Part shown: positions 23,429-32,761 of the stretch, piece after piece
Layout of the letters: every line of letters begins with the position of its first letter
How positions within the stretch are numbered: the first letter of the stretch is position 1
NCBI GenBank assembly: GCA_036824045.1
Contig: DAITAZ010000033.1
Coordinates: 1 to 40,958 of the forward strand
Source of the DNA: DAITAZ01 sp036824045
GTDB taxonomy: Bacteria; Pseudomonadota; Gammaproteobacteria; Burkholderiales; Rhodocyclaceae
Reading direction: 5' to 3'
DNA: 40,958 nt
Translations under genes and position numbers: made by a program
The notes under the pieces: model-generated
The model's input: the letters and a program-made list of their open reading frames with translations, nothing else
The model's database searches: none
What the model was told of the DNA's origin: nothing

Positions 23429-24601
23429 TCACATCTTGCAGCCGTGTGCCGGGTCCGCGAGGGCCTTGACCATCACGCTCACCAGTTTGTTGTCCCGCCC
23501 CTCGGACTTGCGCAAATAGAAATCCTGCACCGGGTTGTGGGCACGGCTCAGGGTGAAGACACCCCGGGGGCTGTCGATGCGCGCGGCCTCCATGGCCCGG
23601 ATCATTTCCGCCTTGCGGTGGGTGTCTCCACCCACGGCCTTGAGGCCCGCTGCGAGCAACTGGGCCGCGTCATAGCCCTGCACAGCGTAGACGTCCGGCT
23701 GCAGCTTGTACGTCTTGGCATAGGCCAGGCGGAAGCTCTGGTTGCGGGGGCTTTCCAGCCCCTCGGCGTAGTGCAGCGTGGTGAGGATGCCCTGCCCCGC
23801 ATCGCCGGCCGCTTCCAGGGTGCCATCGGTGAGGAAGTTGGAATACAGCGGGATCTGCCCCTTGAGCCCGGCAGCAGCATAGTCCTTGAGGAACTTGGAG
23901 CCCCCTGCGCCCGCGAACCAGGCGAACACGCCCTCGGGCCGCAGACCGGCCAGCTCGGTCAGGTAGGGCTGGTACTCGGTGTTCGGGAAGGGCACAGCCA
24001 TGTCCTTCACCACCTTGCCGCCCCCCTTCTCGAAGGCCTCGCGGAAGCCCGCCACCATCTGCTGGCCCGCGGCGTACTTCCAGACCATGGTGACCGCAGT
24101 CCTGACCTTGCGCTCCGCCATGGTCTGGCCCACGGCGTAGCCCACCTGCCAGTTGCTGAAGGAAGTGCGGAAGATGTTGGGCGCGCACAGGGCACCGGTG
24201 AGCTCATCAGCGCCGGCATTGGGGATGATCATCAGGGTCTGGGTATCCCGTGCCACCTTGGCCATGGCCAGGGCCACGCCGGAATGCGCCGTGCCCACCA
24301 GCACGTCCACCTGGTCCCGCTTGACCAGCCGATTGGCGTTCTCGGTGGCTTTGGCGGGGTCCGATTCGTCATCCACGGAGATGAACTCCACCTCCCGCCC
24401 GCCCAGCCGCCCGCCCTGCTCGGCCACGTACAGCCGGAAACCGTTGCTCATGGCCGTACCCAGCGCGGCAAAGGTGCCGGTGGCAGGCAGCATCAGGCCC
24501 ACCTTGATCCTGGGTGCAGGGGCCTGGGCGTTGGCCGCCGACATCGCCAGGGAGGCCACCGCGGTCACAAAGGCCCGCCGCAAAATCAGTGTGCACTGCA
24601 T
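23429..24601 (-). CDS. ABC-type branched-chain amino-acid/aromatic binding protein (LivK-like, orphan)
   Basis: This 390-residue periplasmic type I binding protein has a signal peptide ending in AANA near residue 25; LRRAFV at its start loosely resembles a Tat motif. The mature part starts RIKVGLMLPATGTFAALG, as in the Leu/Ile/Val-binding family, with VDVLVGTAHSGVALAMAKVA, FRTSFSNWQVGYAVGQ and DVYAVQGYDAAQLL following. No ABC permease or ATPase lies nearby, so it either serves a distant transporter or acts as a receptor. Ligands of the family include amino acids and aromatic acids. The ATG at 24601 has a GGAG site about 8 nt upstream; the longer frame to 24808 overlaps the neighbouring EAL gene and is rejected. 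Confidence 0.85.
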   Translation of the reverse strand: MQCTLILRRAFVTAVASLAMSAANAQAPAPRIKVGLMLPATGTFAALGTAMSNGFRLYVAEQGGRLGGREVEFISVDDESDPAKATENANRLVKRDQVDVLVGTAHSGVALAMAKVARDTQTLMIIPNAGADELTGALCAPNIFRTSFSNWQVGYAVGQTMAERKVRTAVTMVWKYAAGQQMVAGFREAFEKGGGKVVKDMAVPFPNTEYQPYLTELAGLRPEGVFAWFAGAGGSKFLKDYAAAGLKGQIPLYSNFLTDGTLEAAGDAGQGILTTLHYAEGLESPRNQSFRLAYAKTYKLQPDVYAVQGYDAAQLLAAGLKAVGGDTHRKAEMIRAMEAARIDSPRGVFTLSRAHNPVQDFYLRKSEGRDNKLVSVMVKALADPAHGCKM

Positions 24602-24699
24602 GGAATCGCTCCGCCCTTGAGTGGCAAAGGGGCGGATTTTAACGGGGGCGGCGGCCCTCAGGGGTGGCCGCGAAGGGCTGCTGCAGGCAAGCGGGCAAG

Positions 24700-26568
24700 T
24701 CAGCCCGTAAACTGGTGCACCGGCACCCCGCCCGTATGCCCGTACCAGTCCATGAAATCGCCCAGGCTGATGGGCCGGCTGTAGCCGTATCCCTGGATAC
24801 GCTCGCAACCGAAGCTGGCGAGCAATGCCCGGGTAGCGTCGTCCTCGGCCCCCTCGGCGACCACTTCCAGCCCCAGGGAATGGGCAAGCTGGATCATGGA
24901 ACGGACGATTTCCTGGTCCTGGCTGGACTGGGTCATCTTGCGCACGAACACCTGGTCGATCTTCAGTTCATGCAGCGGCAACCGGCGCAGGTAGGCCATG
25001 GACGAATAGCCCGTCCCGAAGTCATCCACCGCCAGACGCACACCCGTGGCGGCAATGCGCTCGAGGATCTCCAGCACCCGGTTTTCGTCCTGGATCATCG
25101 CGCCTTCGGTCAGTTCCACCAGCAGCCGCTCCGGCGGCACCTTCCAGGTGGCCAGCGACTGGGCGATCAGCTCCGGCAGATCCGGGTCCGATACATCTTC
25201 GGCGGTACAGTTGATGCTGATGCTGGCATCGATACCCTTCTGCCCCAGTTCCGCCAGCATGCGCACGCCCCGGTTGATCAGCCAGCGGGTGAAGGGTCCG
25301 GTGGCCCCCGCACGCTCGATGGCGTCCATGATCAGGTTGGGGGGAATCATCCGTCCATCCGGCCGGCGCAGGCGCAGCAGGGCCTCGGCGGAGAGGCACA
25401 GGCCTGTATGTACGTCGTACTGGGGCTGGAGGAAAAGTTCCAGACGCCCTTCCCGCAGAGCATCGAGACAGAGGTGCTCCAGTTCGGCGCTGGCGGCCGC
25501 GCTCTCGTCCATCCGCTCATGGAAGATCTCGAAGGGCTTCTTCTCGTGCCTGGCCTCGTACAAAGCCAGCCGCGCCGCCTGCAGCAAGCTGACGGCATCC
25601 GAGGCCGAATCCGGGTAGCACGCCGCACCCGCGGTCGGGACCACCCGGCATTCCCGCCCGCTGACCAGGAAGGGCTTGTCGAACTGCTGCACCACCCGGG
25701 TCAGTGCCAGGGTGATCTGGGCAGGCGTGCGCAGGGCAGGCAGGACGGCCGCCATGTGCCGCTCGTCAAGGACGCACAGAGTGTCTGTCACCCGCAGCGC
25801 CTGGGACATGCGCTCGGCGATCTGCCGCGCCACGGTGGCGGGCAGATCCCGCTCCCGCCGCAGCATGGCGGGGGCCAGCTCCACCGAAAACACCACCACT
25901 CCGACAAAGGGCGGGGACTGCCCGGCGGCCGCCTGGACAATGTGGCTGGCAAGCACCTTGCGGGCGTGTCGGGCGTTGGGCAGCCCGCTCATCTCGTCGA
26001 CACTCTCGCAGCGCTGCTGGCGGGCCTGATCGTAACTGGCGGAGGCGTCCGACATCACCCCCGCCAGAAAGAGCATGGCCTTGCCAAGCACCGCGGCCAT
26101 CTCGGTAGTCAGCCGGCTGCCGGACGCGGCATCCTCCAGCAGTGCCTCCAGGCAAGTATCGAGTACCTGCTGCGAAACCCAGGCAGGCAGGGCCGCCTCC
26201 CCTCCCCGACGGTACAGCTCCACCCACGCGGAAACCAGCTCGGCGAGCCACGCGGGGTCGAAGGGATAGTCGAAAAAGGCCAGAAACAGGTTGCGGAAGT
26301 AGCGGTAAGCCGCAATCGCTTCCAGATTGTCCGAGAAGCCCCAGCCATCCCCCTCGCCCAGGCGCTCCAGCAAGGCAAGCCCCAGGGCCTCCCCGGCATA
26401 GACCCCGGCAAAGGCGCTCACCGTCGAGGCGGCGCCCCGGTCCAGGCCGAACTCGGCCAGGCGCAGCGCCACACTCGCCTCGTCCAAGGCCAGGTGCACG
26501 GGTTCCCGGCCGGAGGCATCGGCCCTGGACGGCAGCTGTTCCTGGGCGCGGGTGTTCACCGCCGCCAC
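24700..26568 (-). CDS. c-di-GMP phosphodiesterase with degenerate GGDEF and intact EAL domains
   Basis: This 622-residue cytosolic signalling protein has three parts. The N-terminal helical region (about 1-185) is unassigned; its SAWVELYRRGG...LPAWV wording only faintly recalls globin-type sensors. Next is a GGDEF-like domain (about 190-350) starting EMSGLPNARHARK, in which the GGDEF loop is replaced by LDERHM, so cyclase activity is unlikely. The C-terminal EAL domain (about 365-610) has all catalytic signatures: AEALLRLR, SINCTAEDV, VELTEGA, VDDFGTGYSS, LKIDQVF, AEGAED and IQGYGYS. It should hydrolyse c-di-GMP. It lies 142 bp after an HD-GYP gene on the same strand. The GTG start has no strong ribosome site, so the N terminus is uncertain. 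Confidence 0.88.
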   Translation of the reverse strand: MAAVNTRAQEQLPSRADASGREPVHLALDEASVALRLAEFGLDRGAASTVSAFAGVYAGEALGLALLERLGEGDGWGFSDNLEAIAAYRYFRNLFLAFFDYPFDPAWLAELVSAWVELYRRGGEAALPAWVSQQVLDTCLEALLEDAASGSRLTTEMAAVLGKAMLFLAGVMSDASASYDQARQQRCESVDEMSGLPNARHARKVLASHIVQAAAGQSPPFVGVVVFSVELAPAMLRRERDLPATVARQIAERMSQALRVTDTLCVLDERHMAAVLPALRTPAQITLALTRVVQQFDKPFLVSGRECRVVPTAGAACYPDSASDAVSLLQAARLALYEARHEKKPFEIFHERMDESAAASAELEHLCLDALREGRLELFLQPQYDVHTGLCLSAEALLRLRRPDGRMIPPNLIMDAIERAGATGPFTRWLINRGVRMLAELGQKGIDASISINCTAEDVSDPDLPELIAQSLATWKVPPERLLVELTEGAMIQDENRVLEILERIAATGVRLAVDDFGTGYSSMAYLRRLPLHELKIDQVFVRKMTQSSQDQEIVRSMIQLAHSLGLEVVAEGAEDDATRALLASFGCERIQGYGYSRPISLGDFMDWYGHTGGVPVHQFTG

Positions 26569-26710
26569 CCGGAGCTTCGGGGCACGGCCGTGGCGGCAGG
26601 AGAGTGGGGGCCGTCCTGTTCACCGCGCTGCACCGCTCCCCCTGGGGCGACAGCCCGATCCGCCCCCACACGGAAACGCGGACCGCCCGTGGGCGACCAG
26701 GCAAGGGCGC

Positions 26711-28282
26711 TCATGCCAGGTAGAACTCCTGCGGATTGATGCCGTAGGCGTTGGGCTCCAGCGCCCGTACGATGCGGTAGGCGTCGCCCGCCGCGGTGAG
26801 CGGGTCGTAGAGCAGGTCGAGGGTGGGGGGATACTTGTTGGCCGCCTTGTCCGGGCCGAGCAACACCATCACCCGGGGCTTGAGCCGGCGCACCCGGTTC
26901 TGGGCGATCACCACCGCCACCTCCCCCGTGTTGAGCTCCACCAGCGTCCCGATCGGGTAAAGACCGAAACACTGGATGAACTGGTCCACGATGGGTTCGC
27001 TGAAGAGGGTGCCGCGCATGCGGTTGATCTCCTCCAGCGCCACCTGGTGGCGCAGGGCCTCGGCGTAGGGCTTGCTGCGCACCATGGCGCAGTAGCAGTC
27101 CACCAGGCCGGACATTTCCGGCAGCACCCCGATCTGTTCCCCCTTGAGTCCCTTCGGGTAGCCACTGCCGTCAAAGCGCTCGTGATGGCGCTCCACGATC
27201 TCGGCCACGGCCGCAGGGAGTTCCGGGTCCTTCCGCACCAGTTCCATGGAACGGAAGACATGGGTCTTGACCAGTTTCATCTCCAGCTCGCTCAGCTTTC
27301 CGGGCTTCTGCAGCAGTGCGTCCGGAATCCGGATCTTGCCCACGTCCTGCATCAAGGCCGCCATGCCCAACAAATTGAGCTGGTCCTCGGGCAGCCCGAC
27401 AAAACGACCAAAGACCATCACATGGACCGAAACGTCCAAGGCGTGGTCGTAGGAATACTGGTCAGTGCTGCGCAATTTGGTGAGCCACACCAGGGCGTCC
27501 GAGTTGCGCATCACGCTCTGCACCATGCAGCCCACGGTATCGCGCACCTTGGCCACATCCGGCGCCCGGTTCTGCTCGATATCCTGCATGAGCTGATCCA
27601 CCACCTGCTGAGCCTGGACGAAGATGGGGGCGCTTGCCACCAATTCCTCTTCCACCGTGGTGGCGTCTTCGTAGACCGTGACCGTAAACCCGCCAAAGCG
27701 CCGGGGCTGCTCCGGCGCATCCGGCACCACCTTGAGGTTGCGGGCCCGGGCCTGGGCATCGTCGTCGTTGCGCCGGAACAGCCCGCCCACGGATTGGAGC
27801 AGGCCGGACATGCCCCCACCGGCCGAACCGCCGAGGCGTGCCGGATCGGCTTCGAGCACCAGGCTGGCCGATGGCAAGGTTGAGCCCGCCCGCATGGTCA
27901 CCCCCTGGGGTTGGGGCGGGGAACCGCTCTCCCCGGTTGCCGGGGGTGGCGGAGCCCCCCCTTCCTTGAGCATCCGGACCACCTCGTGGAAGCTCAGGGA
28001 CTTGCCGGGTTCGCGGCGGGCCGACATCTCCGGACCACGGGGGGCCGCACGCACGGCTTCCGGTTTGGCGCGCTCCACCACTTCCTCCCGCTTGTGTGCT
28101 CCCACGGAGCGCGTCCGGTCTACGTAGACGAACTTGCAGCACCCCCGCAACTCCGACAGGTCGTCTTCGCTTTCGATCAGAAACCCCTGAAGCAGGAAGG
28201 GCGAACCGACCCAGGGACGGTCGAGTTCGGCCACGAACATGCCCATATCCAGATCGCGGGTGGCAATGATTTCTCGTTTCAA
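26711..28282 (-). CDS. HD-GYP domain protein with N-terminal DUF3391 and a QD substitution
   Basis: This protein of about 523 residues belongs to the c-di-GMP phosphodiesterase family. The N-terminal DUF3391 domain begins KREIIATRDLDMGMFVAELDRPW, followed by a Pro-rich low-complexity linker (about 80-190). The HD-GYP domain has DHALDVSVHVMVFGR, HHERFDGSGYPKGLKGEQI and a C-terminal LYPIGTLVELNTGEVAVV, all normal. The HD doublet itself reads MQDVGKI instead of the usual LHDIGKI: codon CAG (27347-27349, minus strand) encodes Gln where the metal-binding His belongs. Activity may be lost or altered. A TTG at 28282, with GGAG 8 nt upstream, gives the best family N terminus; an ATG at 28357 would add 25 unlike residues. 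Confidence 0.87.
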   Translation of the reverse strand: MKREIIATRDLDMGMFVAELDRPWVGSPFLLQGFLIESEDDLSELRGCCKFVYVDRTRSVGAHKREEVVERAKPEAVRAAPRGPEMSARREPGKSLSFHEVVRMLKEGGAPPPPATGESGSPPQPQGVTMRAGSTLPSASLVLEADPARLGGSAGGGMSGLLQSVGGLFRRNDDDAQARARNLKVVPDAPEQPRRFGGFTVTVYEDATTVEEELVASAPIFVQAQQVVDQLMQDIEQNRAPDVAKVRDTVGCMVQSVMRNSDALVWLTKLRSTDQYSYDHALDVSVHVMVFGRFVGLPEDQLNLLGMAALMQDVGKIRIPDALLQKPGKLSELEMKLVKTHVFRSMELVRKDPELPAAVAEIVERHHERFDGSGYPKGLKGEQIGVLPEMSGLVDCYCAMVRSKPYAEALRHQVALEEINRMRGTLFSEPIVDQFIQCFGLYPIGTLVELNTGEVAVVIAQNRVRRLKPRVMVLLGPDKAANKYPPTLDLLYDPLTAAGDAYRIVRALEPNAYGINPQEFYLA

Positions 28283-28325
28283 ATGCAGCGCTCCGACCAG
28301 CCGGGGAAGCCGGGTACATCGGCGA

Positions 28326-28344
28326 GGGTGGCGTATCGCCACCC
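28326..28344 (-). other. Hairpin in the leader of the HD-GYP gene
   Basis: A perfect 8-bp stem, GGGTGGCG and CGCCACCC around TAT, lies 44 bp upstream of the proposed TTG start. The 207-bp gap to the ABC permease gene upstream also contains this element. With no T tract on the minus strand, it looks more like a leader or processing hairpin than a terminator. Confidence 0.35.
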
Positions 28345-28489
28345 GGTTCGGGATCAATGGCCGGGCGTTGGCCGCCCGCCCTTTCCCTGTGCTTTCGGCC
28401 AGGGGACGGGATTCTTGATAGGGGACGCGGAGATCCGGGCGCTACCGGCGCGAACGCCCCTGCAGCCATGCACACACGCCCGTGCGGGA

Positions 28490-29656
28490 TCAGGACGCCC
28501 TCAGCGCCGTCACGATCTCCATCCGCGCAGCACGAAACGCCGGGAGGAACCCGCCCACGAACCCCATGACCAGGGCAAAAACAAGGCTCTGCAGGGCGAT
28601 GCCGGGAGTCAGGGTGAAGGTAAAAGCCAGTTCGGCAAAAGACTGCCAGTTCATGGTGGAGATGGAAAAGAACTGCATCGCCGAGGCCAGCCCCAACCCG
28701 ACCAACCCGCCAATCAGGCCCAGCATCAGCGACTCGGCGAGAAAGGCCGCAAGCACGCTGCCCCGGCGGAAGCCCAGGGCGCGCAAGGTGCCGATCTCCC
28801 CGACCCGGGTGGCCACGGCCGCATACATGGTAATCATGGCTCCGATGATGGCACCCAGCGAGAAAATGACCGACAAGGTCACCCCCAGGTAGCGGATGAA
28901 CCGGGCCAACACCTCTGACTGGTCGGCGTAGTACTGGCTTTCCCGCTTGGCCTCGAGCTTGATCCGCGGGTCGTCTTCCATGGCCTGGCGCAGCGCATCG
29001 AAGCCCTCCACGCTGTTCAGGCGCAACAGCAGGGAAGAGAAGACCGGTCGGCGAAAGGCGGCCATGAGCTGTTCCGCATCCCCCCATATCTCGGAATCAA
29101 AGCCGGTCCGCCCACTCTCCAGCACACCGACCACCTGCCAGTCCCGTCCGCCAAAGCGCATCGTCTCCCCCAGTCCGCCCCCTTCAAAACGATCGGCGAT
29201 GGAGCGGCCCGCCACCACCTCCGCCGCGCCCGGGCGATACATGCGCCCGGCCGCAATCCGAACCTGAGGCCGGAGCAACAGCCCGTTCGCCCCCATGCCA
29301 CGGATGATCACGTTGGCCGGTTTGTCGGTACCCCGCTTCAAGAGGGAGATGAGAACCACTGTCTCCTTGGACATCAGTGGCGCCCCACCCTCGCCCAGGG
29401 CCACCTGGGGCAGGCTCTCGACCACTGCAGCCTGAGCCCGCTCGACACCGCTTTGCACCTCGGTTTCCGAACCACGGCGGATGACGACGACGTTGTCGGC
29501 CGACCCGGTTTCCACCAGGGTCTGGCGCAACCCCTCTTCCAGCATCAGCACCGTGGCGAACACGAACACCACCAGGGCCATCCCCCCGGCGGTGAGTACC
29601 GTGGTGAGCTTGCGGGCACGCAGATTGCGCAGGCTGTAAGCAAGCGGCAACCTCAT
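28490..29656 (-). CDS. ABC exporter permease, FtsX/MacB-like (second of two)
   Basis: This 388-residue inner-membrane permease has the FtsX/MacB topology: one N-terminal helix (about 18-40), a large periplasmic domain (about 45-260), then three helices (about 270-295, 315-340 and 355-378). RNLRARKLTTVLTAGGMALV at the start and VATRVGEIGTLRALGFRRGSVLAAFLAE (about 289-316) are typical. It is the last gene of a four-gene unit with the adaptor, the ATPase and a partner permease. The two permeases are similar in plan but not in sequence, implying a heterodimer as in LolCE. Confidence 0.85.
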   Translation of the reverse strand: MRLPLAYSLRNLRARKLTTVLTAGGMALVVFVFATVLMLEEGLRQTLVETGSADNVVVIRRGSETEVQSGVERAQAAVVESLPQVALGEGGAPLMSKETVVLISLLKRGTDKPANVIIRGMGANGLLLRPQVRIAAGRMYRPGAAEVVAGRSIADRFEGGGLGETMRFGGRDWQVVGVLESGRTGFDSEIWGDAEQLMAAFRRPVFSSLLLRLNSVEGFDALRQAMEDDPRIKLEAKRESQYYADQSEVLARFIRYLGVTLSVIFSLGAIIGAMITMYAAVATRVGEIGTLRALGFRRGSVLAAFLAESLMLGLIGGLVGLGLASAMQFFSISTMNWQSFAELAFTFTLTPGIALQSLVFALVMGFVGGFLPAFRAARMEIVTALRAS

Positions 29657-29677
29657 TGCCGCCCCCCGGCATGCGCA

Positions 29678-30835
29678 TCAGCCCACATGGCGTAGCCCCT
29701 CCACAACCGGCACCCGCATCGCCCGCCAGGTGGGCGCCAGCGCCGCCACCAGTCCAACCGTCAGCGCTGCCGCCAACTGCAGGGCCTGCGTGGCGGGCGA
29801 CACCTGGAACACCGGGAACAGCGAACCCATGGCACTGCCAAAGGCAGCCGCCACAGGCAGGGTGAGCACAATGCCCGCCAGCCCGCCCGCCAGAGCAATC
29901 GCCAGGCTCTCGCCCACGATTAGCCGGCCGATGAAACCGGGGCCAAAACCCAGTGCCTTGAGGGTGGCGTACTCAGCCGTCCGCTCACGCGCTGTCATGG
30001 CCATGGTGTTGGCCATCACCGCCATGATGATGACGATCACCACGAACGAAACGACGCGGATGGCCACGACGATGGCCTCGGTCATGGACACGAAGCCAAG
30101 CTGGAAGGCCTTTTCGGTTTCGGTAAGCGTTTCCGCCTGGCTGTTTCGGAACATGGCATCCACGGCCCGGCTCACCTCCGCCGCCCGGGCCGGGTCCGCC
30201 AGTTCCAGCACATACACGCCGACGGTATTGGCACGGCGGGGAACGGTGCGCTGGAGGGTTTCGTTGAGATAGTCCCAGTGGAACAGGAACTGGGCGGTAT
30301 CCGTCTTGGGCTCGCGGCCATCATAGATGGCCCGGATCACGAAATCCCAGTTGCCGGGGAAGATGGTGCCCTTGAGCGTCACCGTGTCACCGAGCTGGAA
30401 TCCATAAGTGTCGGCAAGCTTGCGCCCCACCACCGCCCCCTTGCGGTCCCTGAGGAAACCCCGCAACGCATCTTCCGGGATGACGAATTCCGGATACATG
30501 GGCAGGTAGGTGGCGGCATCCACCGCGAACTGGGGAAAGAAGTTCTTGGGCTCCTTGTAAATGCCGCCGAACCAGTTGGCGTTGCTGACGCTCCGCACCC
30601 CATCCACGCTCCGCAGCTTGGCCCGGTAGGTCAATGGCAACGGAAACACCAGTGAAATGGAATTGCGGGTCACCAGCCGCGCCGCAGACGCGCTCTCCGC
30701 CCCCGCGTACCAGGCATCCACCACCGTTTGCAACAGACCGAAGGCGAGCACGGAGATCACCAGTCCGAGCACCGTCAGCCCGGTGCGCAGCTTGTGGCGC
30801 AGCGCATTCTTGAGGATCAGGCGCAGGCTGACCAT
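29678..30835 (-). CDS. ABC exporter permease, FtsX/MacB-like (first of two)
   Basis: This 385-residue permease has the same plan: a helix near 15-37, a periplasmic domain (about 45-255) and three C-terminal helices. LILKNALRHKLRTGLTVLGLVISV at the start and TARERTAEYATLKALGFGPGFIGRL (about 282-306) are FtsX-family features. It lies 6 bp after the ATPase gene and 21 bp before the second permease. The family includes lipoprotein (LolCE) and peptide or antibiotic (MacB) exporters; the substrate here is not apparent. Confidence 0.85.
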   Translation of the reverse strand: MVSLRLILKNALRHKLRTGLTVLGLVISVLAFGLLQTVVDAWYAGAESASAARLVTRNSISLVFPLPLTYRAKLRSVDGVRSVSNANWFGGIYKEPKNFFPQFAVDAATYLPMYPEFVIPEDALRGFLRDRKGAVVGRKLADTYGFQLGDTVTLKGTIFPGNWDFVIRAIYDGREPKTDTAQFLFHWDYLNETLQRTVPRRANTVGVYVLELADPARAAEVSRAVDAMFRNSQAETLTETEKAFQLGFVSMTEAIVVAIRVVSFVVIVIIMAVMANTMAMTARERTAEYATLKALGFGPGFIGRLIVGESLAIALAGGLAGIVLTLPVAAAFGSAMGSLFPVFQVSPATQALQLAAALTVGLVAALAPTWRAMRVPVVEGLRHVG

Positions 30836-30841
30836 GGGCGC

Positions 30842-31546
30842 CTAAAGAGGGGCTGCCTGGCGGACTTCCTCCCGGCCGGAGAGCTCGCCTTTTTCCAAGT
30901 GCATGATGGCGTGGGCGTACCCGGCCGCCCGCTGATCGTGGGTGACCATGATGATCGTCTTGCCCAGTTCGCGGTTGAGCCGCTGCATGAGGCCCAGAAT
31001 TTCGCCGGCGGATTCCCGGTCCAGATCCCCCGTGGGCTCGTCGGCCACCACCAGGGTCGGGTCGGTGATCAGCGCCCGGGCGATGGCGACCCGCTGCTGC
31101 TGCCCGCCGGAAAGCTCTGCCGGCACATGCTCCATCCGGTCCGCCAAGCCCACCAGGTCGAGGGCGATTTCCGCCCGCTGCCGCCGCTCGCGACGGGACA
31201 ATCGGGTCAGCAGCAGGGGCAGTTCCACGTTTTCGAGGGCGGTAAGCACGGGCATGAGGTTGTAGAACTGGAAAATGAACCCCACGTGGCTCGCCCGCCA
31301 GTCCGCCAGCGCGGACTCCGGCAGGCGCCCGATGTCGGTGCCCGCCACCACCAGCTGGCCGGCATCCGGCCGGTCGATACCCGCCACCAGATTGAGCAAG
31401 GTACTTTTTCCGGAGCCAGAAGGCCCCATCAAGGCCAGAAACTCTCCCTCGGCAATGTCGATACTGATGGCGCTCAGCACCGGCACGGTCTGGGCACCAC
31501 GGCGGTAGCTCTTGCTGACCCCGCGCAGGCTGATGAGCGTCCCCAT
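30842..31546 (-). CDS. ABC exporter ATPase (LolD/MacB-type)
   Basis: This 234-residue nucleotide-binding subunit powers the two FtsX-like permeases. Walker A is GPSGSGKST near residues 40-48, the signature is LSGGQQQRVAIARAL near 143-157, and Walker B is TLVVADEPTGDLD near 162-175. The following DRESAGEILGLMQRLN and VTHDQRAAGYA are standard for the LolD/MacB subfamily. It starts 6 bp after the adaptor stop, so the genes are tightly linked. Confidence 0.93.
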   Translation of the reverse strand: MGTLISLRGVSKSYRRGAQTVPVLSAISIDIAEGEFLALMGPSGSGKSTLLNLVAGIDRPDAGQLVVAGTDIGRLPESALADWRASHVGFIFQFYNLMPVLTALENVELPLLLTRLSRRERRQRAEIALDLVGLADRMEHVPAELSGGQQQRVAIARALITDPTLVVADEPTGDLDRESAGEILGLMQRLNRELGKTIIMVTHDQRAAGYAHAIMHLEKGELSGREEVRQAAPL

Positions 31547-31552
31547 TGTGGC

Positions 31553-32761
31553 CTAGCCCTTGCCGCCCACCTTGACCGTTGCGCCATCCCGCAGCTCCGG
31601 CGGTGGCCGCAAGACCACCTTCTGCCCGGTCTTGACGCCGGACACCGCCACGGACTCACCGAGCCGTTCCCCCACCTGAACCGGGGTCTGGCGCACGGCA
31701 TCCCCCTCCACCAGGAACACCACGCGCTGCTCGCCCCGAGTGGCCACCGCCTCCGGATTCACCACCGTGAGCGGCTGACGGCGTTCAGGCGGCACCGGGG
31801 CGGAGAGAAAAGCCACCTTGGCGCTCATCTCCGGCAGCACACGGGAGTCCCGGTCGACAAAACGGACCTTGGTCATCACCGTTGCCTTGGCCCGATCGAC
31901 GGTGGGTACGAGCCGGCTGACCTCGCCGCGCAGGCGCACCTCCGGAAAGGCATCGAGCTGGATTTCGCAGGGCTGCCCCGGCTGGATCCGGGCAACGCTG
32001 GACTCCGAGACATCCGCCTCCACTTCCAGCGTGCTCATGTCCGCCAGGGTGACCACCGCTCCCTTGGTGTCCAACGCCGAGGAAAATGGCGTGAGGATGT
32101 CGCCCACGTTGGCGGTCTTGGTCAGGACCACGCCGTCGAACGGGGCGCGGATCTCGGTTTGCTCCACCGCCACCTGCGCCACCCGGGCGGCTGCTTCCGC
32201 GGCCCTGACCGCCGCGCCAGCGCTGGCCACCCCCGCCTGTGCCCGCGCCAGGCGTGCCTGGGCGCTGTCCACCGCGGAGGCCGCCACGAATTTCCGGGCC
32301 GCAAGATCAGCCGTACGCCGCCACGCCGCTTCCGCCTCCGTCAGTTCCGCCCGGGCCTGGCCGACACCAGCTTGGGCAACCCCCAGCGCGGCCCGGGCCT
32401 GGTCCGCCTGAGCCCGTACGTCACGGCTCTCCAGCCGGGCAACCACCTGATCCTGTTTGACCACGGACCCTTCGGCCACCCCCAACCATTCCAGCCGGCC
32501 GGACGCCTTGGAGGAAACTGCCGCCTTGCGCTGCGCCACCACATAACCCGACGCATTGAGCACCGTGAGAGCCTGGTAGGGATAACTGGTACCCACATTC
32601 GCTGTTTCCACCGCAATCGGACTGGCTCCGACCGCCCACCAGACGCTACCAGCCAGGATGGCGAGCACCGCCCCCCCGATCAGCCAGGGCCGAAGCCCGT
32701 GCGCCGCTTCCGGCTGCGACTGACGATCGATCTTGAGTTGGCTGAGATCCTTGGTGCTCAA
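31553..32761 (-). CDS. Periplasmic adaptor (membrane-fusion) protein of the ABC exporter
   Basis: This adaptor of about 402 residues is MacA/HlyD-like. It has a short cytoplasmic N terminus, one membrane helix (about 28-46) and a barrel-sandwich (lipoyl) domain split by an Ala-rich coiled coil (about 110-190, many AQA and ARA repeats). A beta-barrel domain follows, with IRAPFDGVVLTKTANVGDIL and a C-terminal GVKTGQKVVLR. It links the inner-membrane exporter to the periplasm or an outer-membrane channel; no TolC-like gene is nearby. The proposed start is a TTG at 32761 with AAGGG upstream, giving the usual SXXDLSQLKIDR N terminus; an ATG at 32806 is the alternative. Confidence 0.85.
   Translation of the reverse strand: MSTKDLSQLKIDRQSQPEAAHGLRPWLIGGAVLAILAGSVWWAVGASPIAVETANVGTSYPYQALTVLNASGYVVAQRKAAVSSKASGRLEWLGVAEGSVVKQDQVVARLESRDVRAQADQARAALGVAQAGVGQARAELTEAEAAWRRTADLAARKFVAASAVDSAQARLARAQAGVASAGAAVRAAEAAARVAQVAVEQTEIRAPFDGVVLTKTANVGDILTPFSSALDTKGAVVTLADMSTLEVEADVSESSVARIQPGQPCEIQLDAFPEVRLRGEVSRLVPTVDRAKATVMTKVRFVDRDSRVLPEMSAKVAFLSAPVPPERRQPLTVVNPEAVATRGEQRVVFLVEGDAVRQTPVQVGERLGESVAVSGVKTGQKVVLRPPPELRDGATVKVGGKG

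Noticed and set aside
24664..26739. Long plus-strand open frame opposite the EAL gene
   Set aside because: Low-complexity translation without any family pattern; the opposite strand has complete EAL motifs.
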